Under the pieces are notes generated by a model. It was not told the DNA's origin. It saw only the letters and a program-made list of their open reading frames with translations, and did not search any database. From contig NZ_SRRT01000005.1 of the NCBI RefSeq assembly GCF_004784475.1, forward strand, positions 1 through 64,000: a DNA stretch of 64,000 nt, written 5' to 3'. This document shows positions 60,619 to 64,000 of this stretch, one piece after another. Every line of letters begins with the position of its first letter. Within the stretch, counting starts at the first letter, position 1. This DNA is from Streptomyces bauhiniae. Its GTDB lineage: Bacteria; Actinomycetota; Actinomycetes; Streptomycetales; Streptomycetaceae. A program made the translations under genes and the position numbers.

Positions 60619-61628
60619 AGAGGGTCCCGTCGGTCGGGCCGGAGCAGCGGGTCGGCGTCCTCGGGGGCCGGGCGGGGTGGCGGGGCCTCCCCCGCGGTGA
60701 GGTGTTCCAGCACCTCGACCAGTTCCTCGCACGCCTTCTCCACGGAGCGCCGGGTGTGCCGCTGCTCGGTGATCACGGCGGACAGCAGCAGCGCGGTCAG
60801 CGCCATGGTGCCGTTGAACCCCTGGAGCTTGGCCATGACCTCGACGCGGCTCAGCCCCCCGAAGGCGCCCGCCCCGTCGGTGGCGGCGACGGCGGCCAGC
60901 ACCGAGGTCGCCAGCGCGCAGAGCATGCTGCCGACCAGCTCGAAGCGCAGCGCACCCCAGATGATCAGCGGATACACCAGGAACAGCAGGCTGAGGTGGC
61001 TGTAGACGGCGGGCGGCACCACGCAGACGGCGGCCACGGCCAGCGCGGCGGCCTCCCAGCGGCGGGGCGTCGGCCGCAGCCCCTGGGCGTGGCTGAACAG
61101 GAGCAGGAGCGGGGTGACCAGCAGGACACCCATCGCGTCGCCCACCCACCAGGCGAGCCACACCGTCCAGAAGGTGTGCGAGGGCATCCGGTCGGTCGCC
61201 ACGAGCAGGACGACACCCAGGGTCGAGCTGATCAGCATGGCGCCCATCGCCCCGAAGAACACCAGCGCGAGCCCGTCCCGCAGCCGCCTCAGATCGGTAC
61301 GGAACCCGGCCCGGCGCAACAGCGCCACCGCCACCAGCGGGGCGAGGGTGTTGCCGACCATGTAGCCGAGCGAGTAGAGCACCGGCGTGTCCAGCGACAG
61401 CACGATCAGGTACGCGCCGATCGTGACGCCGGGCCAGTACCGCACGCCGAGGATGAGCAGGGCGGCGACCGCCACGCCGGTCGGCGGCCAGATTGGGGTG
61501 ACGACGGCGCCGTCGACGGTGAGCTTGCACAGCAGGCCGAGGCGTCCGGCCGCGAAGTAGCAGACCGCGACGGCCACGACCAGGGCGACATGGCCGCCCG
61601 GCCGACGCGCTTCAGGGAATGCCACCAC
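60615..61628 (-). CDS. MASE1-domain membrane sensor protein
   Basis: A 337-residue protein with eight or more helices: VALVVAVAVCYFAAGRLGLL, IWPPTGVAVAALLILG, LGYMVGNTLAPLVAVALLRR, FWTVWLAWWVGDAMGVLLVTPLLLL. These are typical MASE1 sensor segments. The C-terminal 60 residues are a short helical, charged tail with no GGDEF, EAL or kinase domain. It may sense a signal and act through partner proteins. GTG 61628 or 61625 starts it. Confidence 0.82.
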   Translation of the reverse strand: MVAFPEARRPGGHVALVVAVAVCYFAAGRLGLLCKLTVDGAVVTPIWPPTGVAVAALLILGVRYWPGVTIGAYLIVLSLDTPVLYSLGYMVGNTLAPLVAVALLRRAGFRTDLRRLRDGLALVFFGAMGAMLISSTLGVVLLVATDRMPSHTFWTVWLAWWVGDAMGVLLVTPLLLLFSHAQGLRPTPRRWEAAALAVAAVCVVPPAVYSHLSLLFLVYPLIIWGALRFELVGSMLCALATSVLAAVAATDGAGAFGGLSRVEVMAKLQGFNGTMALTALLLSAVITEQRHTRRSVEKACEELVEVLEHLTAGEAPPPRPAPEDADPLLRPDRRDPL

Positions 61629-61676
61629 CCGGCAACTCTCACACCGGTCGGCCGGGCGCGGCGAGGCGAACGGCGC

Positions 61677-62537
61677 CTATGGCCTAACGACGCGGGGCTG
61701 GGCGGGCGGTGGCGGGGTGTTCGGGCCGTCGTGGCCGACGACGAGTACGGCCGCGTCGTCGTCGTGGCCCACATGGTCGGCGCCCTTGATCACGGCGGCG
61801 GCGAGCGCGTGCACCTTGAGGCCGGCGACGGCGGCGATGCCAGCGAGGCGGACCACCTGGGCGAGACCGTCCTCGACGTGCAGCGAGGGCCCTTCCACCA
61901 CGCCGTCGGTGAGCAGGACGAAGACCCCGCCGGTGGAGAGCCGGTGCCGGGTGACGCGGTAGTCCATGCCGGGCTGGATGCCGAGGGGCGGGCCGCCCAT
62001 GTCGTGGACGACGCCGGACTTGCCGTCGGCGGTGGCCCAGACGAAGGGGATGTGCCCGGCCCGCGCGCTCTCCAGGACGCCCGTGACGGGGTCCAGCCGG
62101 AGGAAGGTGCAGGTGGCGAAGAGATCGCTGCCGAGGGTGAGCAGCAGGTCGTTGGTACGGGCGAGCAGTTCGCCCGGCTCGCTGGTGACGGAGGCGAGCG
62201 CCCGTAGCGCGGCCCGGACCTGGCCCATGAAGGCGGCGGCCTCGATGTTGTGGCCCTGGACGTCGCCGATGGTGAGGCCGATCTTGCCGTCCGGCATGGC
62301 GAAGGCGTCGTACCAGTCGCCGCCCACGTTGAGACCCTGATTGGCGGGGGCGTAGCGCACCGCGAGGTGGAGGCCGGGGCGGCTGGGGAGGTCGCGCGGG
62401 AGCATGCCGCGCTGGAGGGCGATGGCCAGCTCGACCTGGCTGCGCTGCTGTTCCGCGCGCTCACGCGCCTGGGCGGTGAGTGAGCCGAGTCTGGCCAGCA
62501 GCTCGTCGCCGTCGTCCGTGGGGCGCTTGCGGAACAT
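61677..62537 (-). CDS. PP2C-type (RsbU/SpoIIE) serine/threonine phosphatase
   Basis: A 286-residue protein: a short helical N-terminus, then a PPM phosphatase with LNVGGDWYDAFAMP, LTIGDVQGHNIEAAAFMGQV, TCTFLRLDP and VLLTDGVVEGPSL, supplying the metal-binding Asp residues. There is no PAS, GAF or response-regulator domain. It probably dephosphorylates an anti-anti-sigma factor in a partner-switching pathway. It starts 48 bases before the MASE1 gene in the same orientation. Confidence 0.9.
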   Translation of the reverse strand: MFRKRPTDDGDELLARLGSLTAQARERAEQQRSQVELAIALQRGMLPRDLPSRPGLHLAVRYAPANQGLNVGGDWYDAFAMPDGKIGLTIGDVQGHNIEAAAFMGQVRAALRALASVTSEPGELLARTNDLLLTLGSDLFATCTFLRLDPVTGVLESARAGHIPFVWATADGKSGVVHDMGGPPLGIQPGMDYRVTRHRLSTGGVFVLLTDGVVEGPSLHVEDGLAQVVRLAGIAAVAGLKVHALAAAVIKGADHVGHDDDAAVLVVGHDGPNTPPPPAQPRVVRP

Positions 62538-62607
62538 CGTTCACTTCCGGTGGGCGGTGATCCTGGCGGGCCGTTGTCTGGATTTTACCCATTCGGGCGC
62601 TTTCGGC

Positions 62608-62630
62608 GTCCGGGACGGCCCGCCCCGGAC
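62608..62630 (-). terminator. short hairpin after the 106-residue gene
   Basis: A 7-base stem (62608-62614 with 62624-62630), just beyond the stop at 62633. Confidence 0.5.
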
Positions 62631-62632
62631 CG

Positions 62633-62953
62633 TCAGTGCACCTGGGAGTCGATGCCGGTGATCACGGCGGGCCCGAGCGGCGCGGTGTTCTCGTCCAGCC
62701 CGACGGTGCGCAGGGCCTCGTCCGCGAGGCGGCGGGCCTCCTGCTCGGCGTGCTTGTTGTTGTCGGCCTCGACGGTGAGGTGGAGGGTGAAGGTGCCGTC
62801 CTCGTTCACGTTGACGGTGTCGAGGTCCTCGGCGCTGCCCAGGTCGGTGCCGTGCGGGTCGGCGGGACGCAGGGCCCTGCCCAGCCGGGCACGGGTGTCG
62901 GCCTCGATGTCCGCGGTGAAGGTGCCGGGCACGGTGATCACGTAGGTCGTCAT
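62633..62953 (-). CDS. small conserved protein of unknown function
   Basis: A 106-residue acidic soluble protein. ATG 62953 follows GAAAGGA. It starts MTTYVITVPGTFTADIEADT and contains TFTLHLTVEADNNKHAEQEARRLADEAL. The alternation looks like a small alpha/beta ferredoxin-like domain. No catalytic motif is recognised. Confidence 0.7.
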   Translation of the reverse strand: MTTYVITVPGTFTADIEADTRARLGRALRPADPHGTDLGSAEDLDTVNVNEDGTFTLHLTVEADNNKHAEQEARRLADEALRTVGLDENTAPLGPAVITGIDSQVH

Positions 62954-63013
62954 GGTCGTCCTTTCCTCGAAGCCCCCGCCTACCCGCTTTCCGGGCCTTC
63001 GCACCGGCGTGGG

Positions 63014-64000
63014 TCACAGGGGTGAATGGACGAGGACCGTGACGTAGGCGCCGTACAGCACGGAGACGACGGCCAGGGCGCCGCCGACCAGGAGGGCCGA
63101 TGCGGGGCGGGTGCGCCAGGTGCGGGTGAGGGCGCGGGCGGCCGGGATGAGCAGCGGAAAAGCCGGCAGCAGAAAACGGGGCTTGGAGGAGAAGGAACCG
63201 GAGCCGAAGACCACCAGCAGCACCAGGACACCGGCGAAGGCGACCAGGGCCAGCGGGGCGCGTTCCAGGCAGAGCAGCGCGAACAGCACCAGGCTGATCA
63301 GCACGAGGGCCAGGGCGACGGGATAGATGACCTGGCCGCCGTGGGCGAGCAGGGCGCCGACGAAGCGGGCGGCACCGGCGCCGAAGTCGATACGGGAGCC
63401 CCAGGCGCCCTGCACCGCGAAGTAGCCGCCCGTCAGGTCGCCGGTGCACCGGCCGACCCAGAGGACGTAGCCGAGCCAGCCGAGCGGGGCGAGCAGGGCG
63501 GCCGCCCATACGCCGGGGGCGACCTGCCCGCGCCGTAGCCAGAGCTGCTGCGCGGCGGCGGCGATGACGGCGGCCGCCACGGCGAAGCCGGTGGGCCGGG
63601 CGAGCCCCGCCAGGAGGGCGAGCGTGCCCGCCCACAGCCAGCGGTCCTTGAGCACGCAGTACAGGGCCCAGGCGGCCAGGGCGGCGAAGAGGGACTCGGT
63701 GTAGGCGATGGTCAGCTCCACCGCGTGCGGCAGCGCGGCCCACAGCGCGACGAGGGCGGTGGCGGTGGCGCGGCCGTACAGATGGTGGCCGATGAGGTAG
63801 ACGCCGTACGCGGCGACGACGGCGGCCGTCCAGGAGACGAGCAGGGCAGCCGCGGCCGGGGTGAGCGGGAGGACGGTGCCGGCGGCGCGGACCAGGGCGG
63901 GGTAGAGCGGGAAGAACGCCCAGTCGCTCTGCACTCCCCCGGTGGGGGTGATCCAGATGAGCCGGCCGTAGCCGTGGGCGGCGATGTTGAGGTACCAGCG
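63014..64000 (-). CDS. PIG-V-like membrane glycosyltransferase (partial at right edge)
   Basis: The frame is open to position 64000, so the N-terminus is outside the window. Visible parts are WYLNIAAHGYG near the edge, then SDWAFFPLYPALVRA, ELTIAYTESLFAALAAWAL, LLAGLARPTGF and KPRFLLPAFPLL, with about eight helices. This matches the polyprenyl-phosphate-sugar-dependent mannosyltransferase group related to PIG-V/GT39. The internal GTG at 63934 is not the real start. Likely adds a sugar to a lipid or protein at the outer membrane face. Confidence 0.82.
   Translation of the reverse strand, partial: RWYLNIAAHGYGRLIWITPTGGVQSDWAFFPLYPALVRAAGTVLPLTPAAAALLVSWTAAVVAAYGVYLIGHHLYGRATATALVALWAALPHAVELTIAYTESLFAALAAWALYCVLKDRWLWAGTLALLAGLARPTGFAVAAAVIAAAAQQLWLRRGQVAPGVWAAALLAPLGWLGYVLWVGRCTGDLTGGYFAVQGAWGSRIDFGAGAARFVGALLAHGGQVIYPVALALVLISLVLFALLCLERAPLALVAFAGVLVLLVVFGSGSFSSKPRFLLPAFPLLIPAARALTRTWRTRPASALLVGGALAVVSVLYGAYVTVLVHSPL

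Overview
The window is chromosomal DNA of a high-GC actinomycete, almost certainly a Streptomyces. The evidence is very high G+C with third-position GC bias, frequent GTG/TTG starts, many Tat and lipoprotein signals, a small two-domain laccase closely resembling Streptomyces SLAC, a SapA-like secreted protein, and actinobacterial families such as DUF4235, DUF3618 and Holin-X. I saw no rRNA, tRNA, CRISPR array, transposase or prophage. Most genes are tightly packed, often with ATGA/GTGA overlaps, and several convergent pairs are separated by near-perfect terminator hairpins.

Layout. 1-2160: the frameshifted N-terminal part of a low-complexity secreted protein running off the left edge, and a MATE exporter broken by a one-base frameshift. 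2427-2876: SapA-like secreted protein. 2966-22409 (minus): a roughly 19 kb co-directional run. Transcribed from the right it comprises a ROK regulator, a ribose-type sugar ABC importer (ATPase, permease, lipoprotein), a Gfo/Idh/MocA oxidoreductase, a TIM-barrel epimerase, a secreted PQQ-type sugar dehydrogenase, a secreted ThuA-DUF1080 protein, then an ebo-type cluster (inositol-phosphate-synthase-like, UbiA/EboC, TIM barrel, EboA, EboB, EboE, EboF), and finally a Tat-exported TIM barrel. 22547-28399: small laccase, divergent from a ThuA-PQQ dehydrogenase fusion and a cupredoxin-DUF1080 fusion. An inverted repeat with a 7-base spacer occurs both upstream of the ROK gene and in the laccase divergent promoter, suggesting one sugar-responsive regulon.

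28661-37766: phospholipase C-like phosphoesterase, a conserved unknown, an APH-like kinase, an L,D-transpeptidase-like lipoprotein, an ABC exporter, a Xi-class GST, DUF4235, a VOC protein and a DyP peroxidase. 38091-47078 (plus): a compact biosynthetic cluster. It encodes a membrane protein with the C-terminal architecture of poly-amino-acid synthetases (carrier, membrane segments, three left-handed beta-helix domains) but no adenylation domain. It also encodes a separate truncated-C/A/T/TE NRPS, a SyrP-like 2-oxoglutarate oxygenase, and SbnB/SbnA for L-2,3-diaminopropionate (Dap). The likely product is a Dap-containing, possibly hydroxylated, (oligo)peptide.

47203-64000: envelope and stress genes (Holin-X, DUF3618, CsbD, DedA, KhtT/KhtU-like antiporter, two HATPase anti-sigma-like proteins, MASE1 protein, PP2C phosphatase), two MFS transporters, an SDR, an aldo-keto reductase, an I36-like secreted protein, a GH64/GH16 beta-1,3-glucanase pair behind a palindromic operator, and a PIG-V-like membrane glycosyltransferase cut by the right edge.

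All functions are inferred from sequence reading alone; no database search was run.
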